DNA from: Micromonospora sp. NBC_00389
Lineage (GTDB): Bacteria; Actinomycetota; Actinomycetes; Mycobacteriales; Micromonosporaceae
Reading direction: 5' to 3'
Assembly (NCBI RefSeq): GCF_036059255.1
Contig: NZ_CP107947.1
Coordinates: forward strand, 992,001-1,056,000
Length of the DNA stretch: 64,000 bases
This document shows, in pieces, positions 16,232 through 25,192 of this stretch. The notes beneath the pieces were generated by a model. That model worked only from the letters and a program-made list of their open reading frames with translations. It was not told where the DNA came from and ran no database searches. The translations under genes were made by a program, and so were the position numbers. Positions within the stretch are counted from its first letter, which is position 1. Each line of letters opens with the position of its first letter.

Positions 16232-17143
16232 ATGACTGAGCCCGATTTCGCCACCATGGTCAGCCGGTGGTACCAGCAGCACGCCCGTGACCTGCCATGG
16301 CGCGAACCCGGCGTCAGCCCGTGGGCCATCCTGGTCAGCGAGGTCATGCTCCAGCAGACGCCGGTGGTCCGGGTGGTACCCGCCTGGCAGGCATGGCTGG
16401 CCCGCTGGCCGAACCCGGCCGCGCTGGCGGCGGACAGCCCGGCCGAGGCGATCCGGATGTGGGGACGCCTCGGCTACCCCCGCCGGGCGGTCCGGCTGCG
16501 GGAGTGCGCGGTCGCGATCGTGGACCGGCACGGCGGCCAGGTGCCGGACCGGCTGGAGCAGCTGCTGGCGCTGCCGGGCGTCGGCACGTACACGGCGCGG
16601 GCGGTGGCCGCGTTCGCGTACGGGCAGCGGCACCCGGTGGTCGACACCAACGTGCGCCGGGTGGTCTGCCGGGCGGTCGCCGGCGAACCGGACGCCGGGC
16701 CGGTCACCCGACCGGCCGACCTGGTCGCCACGGAGGAGCTGCTGCCGGTGGAGCCGGCCGCCGCGGCGCTGGCCAGCGCCGCCTTCATGGAGCTAGGTGC
16801 GGTGATCTGCACGGCCCGGTCACCACGCTGCGCGGCCTGCCCGGTCGAGTCGGTCTGCGCGTGGCGGGCCTCCGGGCAGGAGGCACCGACCGGACCGACC
16901 CGCCGGCCCCAGCGGTACGCGGGCACCGACCGGCAGGTACGCGGGCTGCTGCTCGGGGTGCTCCGGGAGTCGACCGGGCCAGTCCCGCACCAGCGGCTGG
17001 ACCAGGTCTGGACCGACGACGTGCAGCGCGCCCGTGCCCTGGCCGGTCTGGTGCACGACGGGCTGGTGGAACCCGCCGGTGCCGACTCCTTCCGCCTCGT
17101 CGGCGACGGCCCGTCCCTGCCCACCCCCGACCTCACTGCCTGA
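16232..17143 (+). CDS. mutY: A/G-specific adenine DNA glycosylase
   Basis: Removes adenine mispaired with 8-oxoguanine. 303 residues. The core has EVMLQQTPV, helix-hairpin-helix LLALPGVGTYTARAVAAFAYG and the catalytic Asp in VVDTNVRR; the 4Fe-4S cluster motif is C-x6-C-x2-C-x5-C (CTARSPRCAACPVESVC). The C-terminus is about 65 residues, much shorter than the MutT-like 8-oxoG recognition domain of E. coli MutY, as often seen in actinobacteria. The start at 16232 follows the divergent ACT gene. Confidence 0.94.
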   Translation: MTEPDFATMVSRWYQQHARDLPWREPGVSPWAILVSEVMLQQTPVVRVVPAWQAWLARWPNPAALAADSPAEAIRMWGRLGYPRRAVRLRECAVAIVDRHGGQVPDRLEQLLALPGVGTYTARAVAAFAYGQRHPVVDTNVRRVVCRAVAGEPDAGPVTRPADLVATEELLPVEPAAAALASAAFMELGAVICTARSPRCAACPVESVCAWRASGQEAPTGPTRRPQRYAGTDRQVRGLLLGVLRESTGPVPHQRLDQVWTDDVQRARALAGLVHDGLVEPAGADSFRLVGDGPSLPTPDLTA

Positions 17144-17277
17144 CCCGCGGGCCGGCCCGTGCGGCGGTGATCGACTCCATATCGCGGACATCGGGGCCTA
17201 CCGACGCGAGGACACCGCGACATCGCCGACACCGAGTCGATCACCGCAACGATCCCGGCCGAGGCGGACGGACAGCG

Positions 17278-17317
17278 GAAAAGGCGAGGCCCCGGTGGCT
17301 TGCGCCACCGAGGCCCC
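17278..17317 (-). terminator. clpC intrinsic terminator
   Basis: Inverted repeat 17286-17317 (loop around 17300-17303), with only two mismatched or wobble positions; on the minus strand it is followed by a TTTT run (17279-17282). Lies 20 bp past the clpC stop. Confidence 0.75.
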
Positions 17318-17336
17318 GCCCTCGCTGCTGGTCTTG

Positions 17337-19868
17337 CTACTCGTCCGCGCCTGCGGCGGCGGTGCCGCCGAGATCGGCCGGTACGGCGTCCGGAACCTCG
17401 ACCGGCTTGTCCGCGCCATGGAAGACGAGCTTGGACTTGTCGATGTCGTTCGGGTCGCCCTCGCAGTCCACCACCACGATCTGACCCGGGGTCAGCTCGT
17501 TGAACAGGATCCGCTCGGAGAGGTTGTCCTCGATGTCGCGCTGGATCGTGCGACGCAGAGGACGGGCACCGAGCACCGGGTCGAAGCCCTTCAGCGCCAG
17601 GTACTTCTTGGCGTTGTCGGTCAGCTCCAGACCCATGTCCTTGTTGCGCAGCTGCGTCTCGATCCGCTGGATCATGATGTCCACGATCGAGAGGATCTCG
17701 TTCTGGCGCAGCTGGTGGAAGACGATGGTGTCGTCGATCCGGTTGAGGAACTCAGGCCGGAAGTGCTGCTTGAGCTCGTCGTTGACCTTCTGCTTCATCC
17801 GGTCGTAGTTGGACTCGGAGTCCTCCGACGCCTGGAAGCCGAGCGACACCGCCTTGGCGACGTCCCTGGTGCCCAGGTTGGTGGTCAGGATGATGACCGT
17901 GTTCTTGAAGTCCACGATCCGACCCTGACCGTCGGTGAGCCGACCGTCCTCCAGGATCTGGAGCAGCGTGTTGAACACGTCCGGGTGGGCCTTCTCGATC
18001 TCGTCGAAGAGAACCACCGAGAACGGCCGACGCCGCACCTTCTCGGTCAGCTGCCCGCCCTCGTCGTAGCCGACGTAGCCGGGAGGGGCACCCACCAGCC
18101 GGGAGACCGTGTAGCGGTCGTGGAACTCGGACATGTCCAGCTGGATAAGAGCATCCTCGCTGCCGAAGAGGAACTCGGCGAGCGCCTTGGACAGCTCGGT
18201 CTTACCCACGCCGGACGGGCCGGCGAAGATGAACGAGCCCGACGGGCGCTTCGGGTCCTTCAGGCCGGCCCGGGTACGCCGGATCGCCTTCGAGACCGCC
18301 TTGACCGCGTCCTCCTGGCCGATGACGCGCTTGTGCAGCTCGTCCTCCATGCGCAGCAGGCGCGAGGTCTCCTCCTCGGTCAGCTTGTAGACCGGGATAC
18401 CCGTCCAGTTGCCGAGCACCTCGGCGATCTGCTCGTCGTCGACCTCGCTGACGACGTCCAGGTCACCGGCCTTCCACTCCTTCTCCCGCTGCGCCTTCTG
18501 GCCAAGGAGCTGCTTCTCCTTGTCGCGCAGCTGGGCGGCGCGCTCGAAGTCCTGCGCGTCGATCGCGGACTCCTTGTCGCGACGCACCTGGGCGATGCGC
18601 TCGTCGAAGTCGCGCAGGTCTGGCGGCGCGGTCATCCGGCGGATCCGCATCCGGGCGCCAGCCTCGTCGATCAGGTCGATCGCCTTGTCCGGCAGGAAGC
18701 GGTCGGAGATGTACCGGTCGGCCAGCGTGGCGGCTGCCACGAGAGCGGCGTCGGTGATCGAGACGCGGTGGTGGGCCTCGTAGCGGTCGCGCAGGCCCTT
18801 GAGGATCTCGATGGTGTGCGCCAGCGACGGCTCGCCCACCTGGATCGGCTGGAACCGGCGCTCGAGCGCAGCATCCTTCTCCAGGTGCTTGCGGTACTCG
18901 TCGAGCGTGGTGGCACCGATGGTCTGCAGCTCACCACGGGCCAGCATCGGCTTGAGGATGCTCGCCGCGTCGATCGCGCCCTCGGCGGCACCCGCACCCA
19001 CCAGGGTGTGGATCTCGTCGATGAACAGGATGATGTCGCCGCGGGTGCGGATCTCCTTGAGCACCTTCTTGAGGCGCTCCTCGAAGTCACCGCGGTAGCG
19101 GGAACCGGCGACCAGCGCACCGAGGTCGAGCGTGTAGAGCTGCTTGTCCTTGAGCGTCTCGGGCACCTCGCCCTTGATGATCTTCTGGGACAGCCCCTCC
19201 ACCACGGCGGTCTTACCGACGCCGGGCTCACCGATCAGGACCGGGTTGTTCTTGGTACGGCGGGAGAGCACCTGCATGACCCGCTCGATTTCCTTCTCGC
19301 GCCCGATGACCGGGTCGAGCTTGCCCTCGCGGGCGGCCTGGGTCAGGTTGCGGCCGAACTGGTCCAGCACCAGGCTGGTCGACGGCGCGGCCTCACCCGG
19401 CGCGGCGCCAGCGGCGGCCGGCTCCTTGCCCTGGTAGCCGGAGAGCAGCTGGATCACCTGCTGGCGGACCCGGTTGAGGTCGGCGCCGAGCTTGACCAGC
19501 ACCTGGGCGGCGACGCCCTCACCCTCGCGGATCAGACCGAGCAGGATGTGCTCCGTGCCGATGTAGTTGTGGCCGAGCTGCAGCGCCTCGCGCAGCGACA
19601 GCTCCAGCACCTTCTTGGCCCGAGGCGTGAACGGGATGTGCCCGCTCGGCGCCTGCTGGCCCTGGCCGATGATCTCCTCGACCTGCTGGCGGACGCCCTC
19701 CAGGGAGATGCCGAGGCTCTCCAGGGCCTTTGCCGCGACGCCTTCACCTTCGTGGATCAGGCCCAGCAGGATGTGTTCCGTACCGATGTAGTTGTGGTTG
19801 AGCATCCGGGCCTCTTCTTGGGCCAGGACGACAACCCGTCGCGCTCGGTCGGTGAACCGCTCGAACAT
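17337..19868 (-). CDS. clpC: ATP-dependent Clp protease ATP-binding subunit ClpC
   Basis: Hsp100 unfoldase that feeds substrates to ClpP. 843 residues. Two N-terminal Clp_N repeats ([17 protein letters not shown] and [17 protein letters not shown]), first AAA+ with GEPGVGKT, a UVR/middle domain around 425-470 ([21 protein letters not shown]), second AAA+ with [16 protein letters not shown], and a short acidic C-terminal tail. The [21 protein letters not shown] start is standard. Monocistronic: a 511-bp intergenic region with a possible ClgR site lies upstream and a terminator downstream. Confidence 0.98.
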   Translation of the reverse strand: MFERFTDRARRVVVLAQEEARMLNHNYIGTEHILLGLIHEGEGVAAKALESLGISLEGVRQQVEEIIGQGQQAPSGHIPFTPRAKKVLELSLREALQLGHNYIGTEHILLGLIREGEGVAAQVLVKLGADLNRVRQQVIQLLSGYQGKEPAAAGAAPGEAAPSTSLVLDQFGRNLTQAAREGKLDPVIGREKEIERVMQVLSRRTKNNPVLIGEPGVGKTAVVEGLSQKIIKGEVPETLKDKQLYTLDLGALVAGSRYRGDFEERLKKVLKEIRTRGDIILFIDEIHTLVGAGAAEGAIDAASILKPMLARGELQTIGATTLDEYRKHLEKDAALERRFQPIQVGEPSLAHTIEILKGLRDRYEAHHRVSITDAALVAAATLADRYISDRFLPDKAIDLIDEAGARMRIRRMTAPPDLRDFDERIAQVRRDKESAIDAQDFERAAQLRDKEKQLLGQKAQREKEWKAGDLDVVSEVDDEQIAEVLGNWTGIPVYKLTEEETSRLLRMEDELHKRVIGQEDAVKAVSKAIRRTRAGLKDPKRPSGSFIFAGPSGVGKTELSKALAEFLFGSEDALIQLDMSEFHDRYTVSRLVGAPPGYVGYDEGGQLTEKVRRRPFSVVLFDEIEKAHPDVFNTLLQILEDGRLTDGQGRIVDFKNTVIILTTNLGTRDVAKAVSLGFQASEDSESNYDRMKQKVNDELKQHFRPEFLNRIDDTIVFHQLRQNEILSIVDIMIQRIETQLRNKDMGLELTDNAKKYLALKGFDPVLGARPLRRTIQRDIEDNLSERILFNELTPGQIVVVDCEGDPNDIDKSKLVFHGADKPVEVPDAVPADLGGTAAAGADE

Positions 19869-19961
19869 GCCCTCGTGCTCCTCACGTGCCGTGCGCCTTG
19901 ATGGTCTAGATCTTGGCGGGGCCGGTGCACGAACGTCCGGGACGGGCGTCCGTGCCTCCTT

Positions 19962-19967
19962 ACTCTA
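19962..19967 (-). promoter_or_regulatory. candidate -10 of clpC
   Basis: TAGAGT on the minus strand, 94 bp upstream of the clpC start. No clear -35, consistent with an activator-dependent promoter. Confidence 0.35.
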
Positions 19968-20076
19968 TCGTCGCTGACCGACTCAGCTGAGGTCGTGTGT
20001 CTCCGGTGTGGGTCGGTTCCACGTTGTTTTGGACAACCGTCCGCGCTCAGGAGGTGTTCCGGTACCCCTGTCGCTA

Positions 20077-20090
20077 CGCGCAGAGCGAAA
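20077..20090 (-). promoter_or_regulatory. possible ClgR operator
   Basis: Minus-strand tttcgc-N5-gcg resembles the described ClgR motif gttcgc-N5-gcg with one mismatch. ClgR activates clp genes in Streptomyces and Corynebacterium. About 110 bp above the -10 candidate. Confidence 0.3.
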
Positions 20091-20186
20091 TCCGACTGGC
20101 GCGACGGAAGCCCTCTCCCGGCCCTGAGAGGCTCCGAGAGGGGGGTCAGCGCTGGCGACGAACGCCGCGCCCGACCCTGGGGGAAG

Positions 20187-20229
20187 TTGTCCACAGGCTG
20201 TGGATAGCTGCTCCACTGGTTGTGGACAA
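20187..20229. promoter_or_regulatory. cluster of three DnaA boxes
   Basis: ttgtccaca at 20187-20195 (perfect actinobacterial box), tgtggatag at 20199-20207 (reverse, one mismatch to the E. coli-type box) and tgtggacaa at 20221-20229 (perfect, reverse). Three boxes in 43 bp are far denser than chance. No dnaA or dnaN is near, so this is not oriC. Confidence 0.7.
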
Positions 20230-20301
20230 CGTCGGGCGGGCGGGAATGCTTCCCGGACGCTCCGCTGGCCCGACGACCCCCGCCGGCGGCCGTGGATACG
20301 G

Positions 20302-20337
20302 CGACGCCGGCCCGGAGAATGCTCCGGCCCGGCGTCG
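20302..20337 (-). terminator. lsr2 terminator hairpin
   Basis: 15-base arms (20302-20316 and 20323-20337) with a single mismatch and a 6-base loop, 43 bp beyond the lsr2 stop. No U-run. Confidence 0.6.
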
Positions 20338-20379
20338 TGTCGCCCTGCGGTGGCCGATGGCCACCAAGCTGCTGACGGA

Positions 20380-20724
20380 TCAGCGCTTCGCGTGGAACTC
20401 GTCGACGATCTCCTGCGGGATTCGACCCCGGTCCGAGATGTCCTTGCCGGCCTTCTTGGCCCAGTCCCGGATCGCCTTGTTCTGCTCCCGGTCAGCGGTC
20501 GCGCCACCCCGACCGCGGGCAGCACGCCCACCGATCACCACGCCGCCCCGGCCCACCTTGGTGCCGGCGGCCACGTACGACGCAAAAGCGTCGCGCAATT
20601 TCGCGGCGTTGGAACTCGACAGGTCGATCTCGTACTGGACGCCGTCGAGGGCGAACTTGACGGTCTCGTCAGCGTCCCCGCCGTCCAGGTCATCGACCAG
20701 CTTGTGAATGATCTGCTTGGCCAC
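20380..20724 (-). CDS. lsr2: Lsr2 nucleoid-associated xenogeneic silencer
   Basis: H-NS-like protein that bridges and silences AT-rich, often foreign, DNA. 114 residues. N-terminal oligomerisation domain (VAKQIIHKLVDDLDG to YEIDLSSSNAAKLRDAF), basic Gly/Arg linker, and C-terminal DNA-binding domain with the minor-groove RGR motif (ISDRGRIPQEIVDEFHAKR). The GTG at 20724 is preferred over ATG at 20733 because aaagga then lies 9 nt upstream and the protein begins at the conserved AKQIIHKL. Lies between lysS and clpC, as in mycobacteria. Confidence 0.96.
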   Translation of the reverse strand: MAKQIIHKLVDDLDGGDADETVKFALDGVQYEIDLSSSNAAKLRDAFASYVAAGTKVGRGGVVIGGRAARGRGGATADREQNKAIRDWAKKAGKDISDRGRIPQEIVDEFHAKR

Positions 20725-20833
20725 GTCCCACATTCCTTTCGAGCAGGGTCTCCTGCTAACGAGAGCACAATAACCCGTGCTCTGCTCGCCCCGTCAATAG
20801 GATGCGGTATCGACCCGACGCGAGCCGCCGAGA

Positions 20834-22342
20834 CTACTCGGGGCGCACCAACGGGAAGAGGATCGTTTCCCGAATTCCGAGCCCGGTCAGGGCCATCAAC
20901 AGCCGGTCGATTCCCATTCCCATACCGCCGGCCGGCGGCATTCCGTACTCCATCGCCCGGAGAAAGTCCTCGTCGAGACGCATCGCCTCGTCGTCGCCAC
21001 GAGCGGCGAGCTGCGCCTGGGCCAGCAGCCGGTCCCGCTGCACCACCGGGTCGACCAGTTCGGAGTACGCGGTGCCCAGCTCGAACCCGAGCACGTACAG
21101 GTCCCACTTCTCCGCCAGCCCCGGCTCGTCACGGTGGGCCCGGGTGAGCGGGCTGGTCTCCTCCGGGTAGTCCCGGATGAAGGTGGGCGCCTCCAGGCCG
21201 GGAACGACCAGTTCCTCGAACAGTTCCTCGGCCAGCTTGCCCGGGCCCCACTTCGGGTCCACGGCCAATCCCACCTTGTCCGCGTACTCGACCAGTCGGG
21301 ACCGTTCGGTGCGGACCGTGACCTCCTCGCCGAGTGCCTCGGAAAGCACCCCGAACAGGGTTACCGACCGCCACTCCCCGCCCAGGTCGAACTCCCGCCC
21401 GTCGGCGTGGGTCACCACGGTCGAGCCGCTGACCGCGACCGCCGCCTGTTGCACGAGATTGCGGGTCAACTCGGCCATCGTGTTGTAGTCGCCGTACGTC
21501 TGGTACGTCTCCAGCATCGCGAACTCCGGCGAGTGCGAAGAGTCGACACCCTCATTACGGAAGTTGCGGTTGATCTCGAAGACCCGGTCGACGCCGCCGA
21601 CCACTGCGCGCTTGAGAAACAGTTCCGGAGCGATTCGCAGATACAGGTCAGTGCTCAACGCATTGCTGTGAGTCACGAACGGTCGGGCCGCCGCGCCGCC
21701 ATGCAGCAGTTGCAACATCGGCGTTTCCACCTCGATGAAACCCTGTCCGTGCAGCGAATCGCGCAGGCTGCGCACCGCCGCGGCCCGGGTACGGACCATC
21801 TGCCGGGCCTGCGGCCGGACGATCAGGTCGACGTAGCGCTGGCGGACCCGCGCCTCCTCGGAGAGCGGCTTGTGCGCCACCGGCAGTGGCCGCAGCGACT
21901 TGGCGGTCATCTCCCACCGCTCGGCCAGCACGGACAGCTCGCCCCGGCGACTGGTGATCACCTCGCCGGTGACGCCGACGTGGTCACCGAGGTCGACCAG
22001 GCGCTTCCAGTCCTCCAGGCGTTCCGGCCCGACCCGATCCAGGGAGAGCATCGCCTGCAGCTCGGTGCCGTCCCCGTCGCGCAGGGTCGCGAAGCAGAGC
22101 TTGCCGGTGTTACGCACGAAGATCACCCGACCGGTGACCGAGGTCTGGTCGCCGGTGGCGGTGTCGGTGGGCAGGTCGGCGTAACGGGCCCGCACCTCCG
22201 CCAGGGTGGCCGTGCGGGGAAATCCGACCGGGTACGGCTCGACGCCGTCGGCGAGCATCCGGTCCCGCTTCTCCCGGCGGACCTTCATCTGCTCGGGAAG
22301 GTCGTCGGCGGGGTCCACTGGCACGGCGTTCTGCTCGGTCAC
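20834..22342 (-). CDS. lysS: lysyl-tRNA synthetase, class II
   Basis: Charges tRNA-Lys. 502 residues from the GTG at 22342. N-terminal OB-fold anticodon-binding domain (~60-170), then the class II core with motif 2 [18 protein letters not shown] and motif 3 [11 protein letters not shown]. The GTG at 22342 has gaggaa 8-10 nt upstream, while the in-frame GTG at 22360 has none. The 502-residue size matches LysS without the LysX membrane extension. Confidence 0.96.
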   Translation of the reverse strand: MTEQNAVPVDPADDLPEQMKVRREKRDRMLADGVEPYPVGFPRTATLAEVRARYADLPTDTATGDQTSVTGRVIFVRNTGKLCFATLRDGDGTELQAMLSLDRVGPERLEDWKRLVDLGDHVGVTGEVITSRRGELSVLAERWEMTAKSLRPLPVAHKPLSEEARVRQRYVDLIVRPQARQMVRTRAAAVRSLRDSLHGQGFIEVETPMLQLLHGGAAARPFVTHSNALSTDLYLRIAPELFLKRAVVGGVDRVFEINRNFRNEGVDSSHSPEFAMLETYQTYGDYNTMAELTRNLVQQAAVAVSGSTVVTHADGREFDLGGEWRSVTLFGVLSEALGEEVTVRTERSRLVEYADKVGLAVDPKWGPGKLAEELFEELVVPGLEAPTFIRDYPEETSPLTRAHRDEPGLAEKWDLYVLGFELGTAYSELVDPVVQRDRLLAQAQLAARGDDEAMRLDEDFLRAMEYGMPPAGGMGMGIDRLLMALTGLGIRETILFPLVRPE

Positions 22343-22417
22343 GGCACGCTTCCTCGTCACGGAGATACAGGGGGTCAGGCCCGAGCGTACTCAAGCGCCT
22401 GGGGGGCTGTTACCGGA

Positions 22418-22423
22418 TAACCT
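22418..22423 (+). promoter_or_regulatory. -10 hexamer of leaderless start
   Basis: TAACCT, 7 nt before the ATG at 22431; no Shine-Dalgarno sequence. Confidence 0.5.
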
Positions 22424-22430
22424 GCCCGCC

Positions 22431-23174
22431 ATGGTCGATCACACTCATGCCCTCTCCTTCGGCGCTGCGGCGAGCGATTATGACCGGTTTCGCCCCACCT
22501 ATCCGGAGGAGGCGGTCCGCTGGGCGCTCGACGGGCTGAACGACGCCGCCCAGGTCGTCGACCTCGGCGCCGGCACCGGCATCCTGACCCGCGTCGTACG
22601 GGCGCTCGGCCACCAGGTCCAGCCGGTGGAGCCCGACCCCGGCATGCGGGCCCAACTGGACGCCGCCACCCCCGGTCTCACGGCCCTGGCCGGCAGCGCC
22701 GAGTCGGTGCCACTGCCGGACGGCACCGCCGACGCGGTGCTGGTCGGCCAGGCCTACCACTGGTTCGACAAGGAGCCCGCGCACGCCGAGGTCGCCCGGG
22801 TGCTCCGGCCGGGTGGGATGTTCGCCCCGATCTGGAACGTTCGGGACGACCGGGCGGCCAGCTGGATCGCCGAGTTGAGCCGGATCGCCGACCTCCGGGA
22901 CAACTCCGGCGACCTGCTCCAGCAGGTCACCGGCTTCGGCCCGGCCTTCGGGCCGGTGGAGCTGGCCCAGTTCGCGCACCGGACCCGGCTCACCCCGGAG
23001 CAGCTACTCGGCATGGTGCGCACCCGCTCCTACTGGCTGACCGCCAGCCCGCAGGAACGGGACGAGGTCGACCGGAAGGTCCGAGACCTCCTGGCCAGCC
23101 ACCCGGACCTGGCCGGCCGGGAGACCATCGAACTGCCGTACCGGACGCTGGTCTTCCGCGCCCGACGGCGCTGA
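22431..23174 (+). CDS. class I SAM-dependent methyltransferase
   Basis: 247 residues. Motif I VVDLGAGTGILTRVVRALG, acidic loop VEPDPGMR, post-motif AYHWFDKEPAHAEVARVLRPGG. The FGAAASDYDRFRPTYPEEA N-terminus places it with the small-molecule methyltransferases of the UbiE/Trm9-like superfamily; the substrate is unknown. It is monocistronic, between divergent lysS and convergent coaX (10 bp between stops). Confidence 0.85.
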   Translation: MVDHTHALSFGAAASDYDRFRPTYPEEAVRWALDGLNDAAQVVDLGAGTGILTRVVRALGHQVQPVEPDPGMRAQLDAATPGLTALAGSAESVPLPDGTADAVLVGQAYHWFDKEPAHAEVARVLRPGGMFAPIWNVRDDRAASWIAELSRIADLRDNSGDLLQQVTGFGPAFGPVELAQFAHRTRLTPEQLLGMVRTRSYWLTASPQERDEVDRKVRDLLASHPDLAGRETIELPYRTLVFRARRR

Positions 23175-23184
23175 ACCGCCGGGG

Positions 23185-23943
23185 TCACAGGTTGCGGTCG
23201 TAGACCATCCGCAGGCCGATCAGGGTGATCATCGGCTCGTGGTGGGTGATGCTGCGGCACTCGTTGATCACCAGGGAGGCGAGACCGCCAGTGGCGATCA
23301 CCGCCTTCACCGTGCCCAACTCCTCGGTCATCCGCTCGACGATGCGGTCCACCTGCCCGGCGAAGCCGAAGTACAGGCCGGACTGGAGGCATTCCACGGT
23401 GTTCTTGCCGATCACCGAGCGGGGCTTGGTCGCCTCGACCTTGCGTAGCTGGGCGGCGCGCGCGGCGAGTGCGTCGAAGGAAATCTCGATGCCCGGTGCG
23501 AACGCCCCCCCGAGGAACTCGCCCCGACCGCTGATCACGTCGAAGTTGGTGGTGGTGCCGAAGTCCACGACGATCGACGGCCCGCCATAGAGGGTGTACG
23601 CGGCCAGGGTGTTCACCACCCGGTCGGCGCCCACCTCCTTCGGGTTGTCGATCGCCAACTGCACGCCGGTCCGCACCCCGGGCTCGACGATCACGCTCGG
23701 CAGGTCGGCGTAGTAGCGGCCGAGCATGGTGCGCAGTGACCGCAGCGCGGCCGGCACCGTGGAGCAGGCGGCCACGCCGGTGATCTCGACGTTGTCCCCG
23801 GCGAGCAGGCCCCGGAACATCAGACCCAGCTCATCCGCCGTCGAGCGGGCATCGGTCTTGATCCGCCAGGAGTGCACCAGCTTGTCGCCGTCGAAGGTCG
23901 CCAGCACGGTGTTGGTGTTTCCGATGTCGATGCAGAGCAGCAC
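23185..23943 (-). CDS. coaX: type III pantothenate kinase
   Basis: First step of CoA synthesis from pantothenate; CoaX form, needing a monovalent cation. 252 residues. Phosphate-1 motif DIGNTNTV at the N-terminus, the catalytic Asp region GADRVVN, and the VVDFGTTTNFDVI motif. The GTG start has no Shine-Dalgarno sequence but a TAGGCT -10 ends 6 nt before it. Pantothenate is supplied by panC/panD about 5 kb away. Confidence 0.95.
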   Translation of the reverse strand: MLLCIDIGNTNTVLATFDGDKLVHSWRIKTDARSTADELGLMFRGLLAGDNVEITGVAACSTVPAALRSLRTMLGRYYADLPSVIVEPGVRTGVQLAIDNPKEVGADRVVNTLAAYTLYGGPSIVVDFGTTTNFDVISGRGEFLGGAFAPGIEISFDALAARAAQLRKVEATKPRSVIGKNTVECLQSGLYFGFAGQVDRIVERMTEELGTVKAVIATGGLASLVINECRSITHHEPMITLIGLRMVYDRNL

Positions 23944-23949
23944 GCACGC

Positions 23950-23955
23950 AGCCTA
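23950..23955 (-). promoter_or_regulatory. -10 hexamer of leaderless coaX start
   Basis: TAGGCT, 6 nt before the GTG at 23943. Confidence 0.5.
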
Positions 23956-23997
23956 GACAACGACCGTACGGGCGGGTGCGGACCGGGTTGCGGACCG

Positions 23998-24018
23998 TAT
24001 CCTTGTCGCATCGCGACA
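23998..24018 (+). promoter_or_regulatory. promoter -10 and palindromic operator candidate
   Basis: TATCCT (23998-24003) directly abuts the dyad tgtcgc-atc-gcgaca (24004-24018), 44 bp upstream of the 24062 start. A repressor bound here would cover the transcription start. Confidence 0.4.
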
Positions 24019-24061
24019 TGAACATGGGTCAATCCACGGCGCGGCCGGACGGGGAGCGGAC

Positions 24062-25153
24062 ATGTCGGGGACGTGGTGGGTGCGGGGCCGGAACACCCTG
24101 CGCCGGCGTAGGCGGCATGTGCTGGTGCTGGTCGCACTGGCCGGCGGCGCCATCTGGATGGTCGTGCAAGCGTGGCGGGCGTCCCTGCGGGAGGCCGGCA
24201 GCTTCGCCGGCGATCTCTACCTCAACATCGGCGCCGCGCTGATCATGACGCTGCTGACCTACGTGGTGCTCAACCCGCTCTTCCGCGAACTCCAGACGGT
24301 CAGCATCATCGAGCACCCGCGACTGGACCGAGACGCGCTGATCGAACGGGTCGCCCAGTCCCGGGAGATCGTGGCCATCCTGGAGACCTGGACCAGCATG
24401 CTGGAGGGCCCGTACGCGTCCCGGTTCGTGGCGGCGCTGCGCTCCGCGCTCGTCAACGGCGCCGCAGTCAAGGTGCTGCTGCTCGACCCGGATTCGCCGG
24501 CGGTCCGGCTGCGCGGCGAGGAGCTGCGCCGGCGGGACGCCTCGGTGGCCATCCTCAACAACATGTGGCACCTGGCCCGGCTCGCCGAGGAGCTGCCCGA
24601 GTCGGCCCGGGCCCGGCTCCAGGTCCGGGTGTACAGCGCCGCCCCCTCGGTGCAGATGTACCGCTGGGACGGCAAGGCGTTCATCTCGTTCTTCCCGGTC
24701 CAGGGCAGCACCTTCGACACCCAGCAGATCGAGGCGTTCGTCTCGACCCCGCTCGGCGAGTTCGTCGACGACCGGTTCGCCGAGCTGTGGGAGACCGCGC
24801 CGGTGGAGGACCTGGCGGCCTGCCTCACCCTGCGGCTCTGCCTGCGCCAGGCCGGTCGGGACCTGGAGACCTGCGAGGCGCTCTACGTCCGCTCCGACGG
24901 CGACTGGTACATCGCCGGCACCGACCTGGTGCGCAACGTGGCCCGGCACGGCCTGGCCGGGCTGAGTGTGGTGCTGGACCGGCCCGAGGCGGAGGGCGAG
25001 ACCTTCGCCATCGGCGAGGCCGACGAGCTGCCGCCCGAGATCTACAACCGGGTGCTGGAACTCTTCCGGGCCAAGTACGGCCTGGACGGCCGGCAGGACA
25101 CCGAGAACCGGGTGATCTTCAACCTGGCCGCCACCTCACTGACCACCGTCTGA
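24062..25153 (+). CDS. membrane protein with large cytoplasmic domain, unknown function
   Basis: 363 residues; gggagcggac gives a Shine-Dalgarno just before ATG. Basic N-terminus, then two membrane helices (~20-38 and ~57-75). The following ~285 residues look like the alpha/beta half of a phospholipase-D-type fold (VAILETWTSMLEG; VKVLLLDPDSPAVRLR; VQMYRWDGKAFISFFP) but I see no HKD catalytic motif, so enzymatic activity is doubtful. Divergent from coaX; no functional partner is evident. Confidence 0.75.
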   Translation: MSGTWWVRGRNTLRRRRRHVLVLVALAGGAIWMVVQAWRASLREAGSFAGDLYLNIGAALIMTLLTYVVLNPLFRELQTVSIIEHPRLDRDALIERVAQSREIVAILETWTSMLEGPYASRFVAALRSALVNGAAVKVLLLDPDSPAVRLRGEELRRRDASVAILNNMWHLARLAEELPESARARLQVRVYSAAPSVQMYRWDGKAFISFFPVQGSTFDTQQIEAFVSTPLGEFVDDRFAELWETAPVEDLAACLTLRLCLRQAGRDLETCEALYVRSDGDWYIAGTDLVRNVARHGLAGLSVVLDRPEAEGETFAIGEADELPPEIYNRVLELFRAKYGLDGRQDTENRVIFNLAATSLTTV

Positions 25154-25183
25154 GGCCCGGCCCGCCGCGAGTAGCGCCGGGCC
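25154..25183. terminator. hairpin between convergent genes
   Basis: ggcccggc / gccgggcc, 8-bp stem and 14-base loop between the 24062 gene and nadC, so it could serve both. Confidence 0.45.
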
Positions 25184-25192
25184 GGACACCCG

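Larger units (their letters stand above)
19869..20379. other. clpC-lsr2 intergenic region with DnaA boxes
   Basis: 511 bp without a credible gene. From right to left: a long hairpin after lsr2 (20302-20337), three DnaA-box matches (20187-20229), a possible ClgR site (20077-20090), a one-mismatch DnaA-box-like tttggacaa (20028-20036), and a TAGAGT -10 candidate for clpC (19962-19967, minus strand). lsr2 and clpC are both on the minus strand, so this is promoter DNA for clpC only. Confidence 0.7.

Noticed and set aside
17034..19901. 955-codon plus-strand ORF
   Set aside because: Antisense shadow of clpC, which has full domain structure; long antisense ORFs are expected at this GC content.
20187..20229. 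DnaA boxes as an origin of replication
   Set aside because: Only three to four boxes, no AT-rich unwinding element, and no dnaA/dnaN/gyrB nearby.
24062..25153. Active phospholipase D
   Set aside because: Fold-like segments are present but no HxKxxxxD motif is visible.
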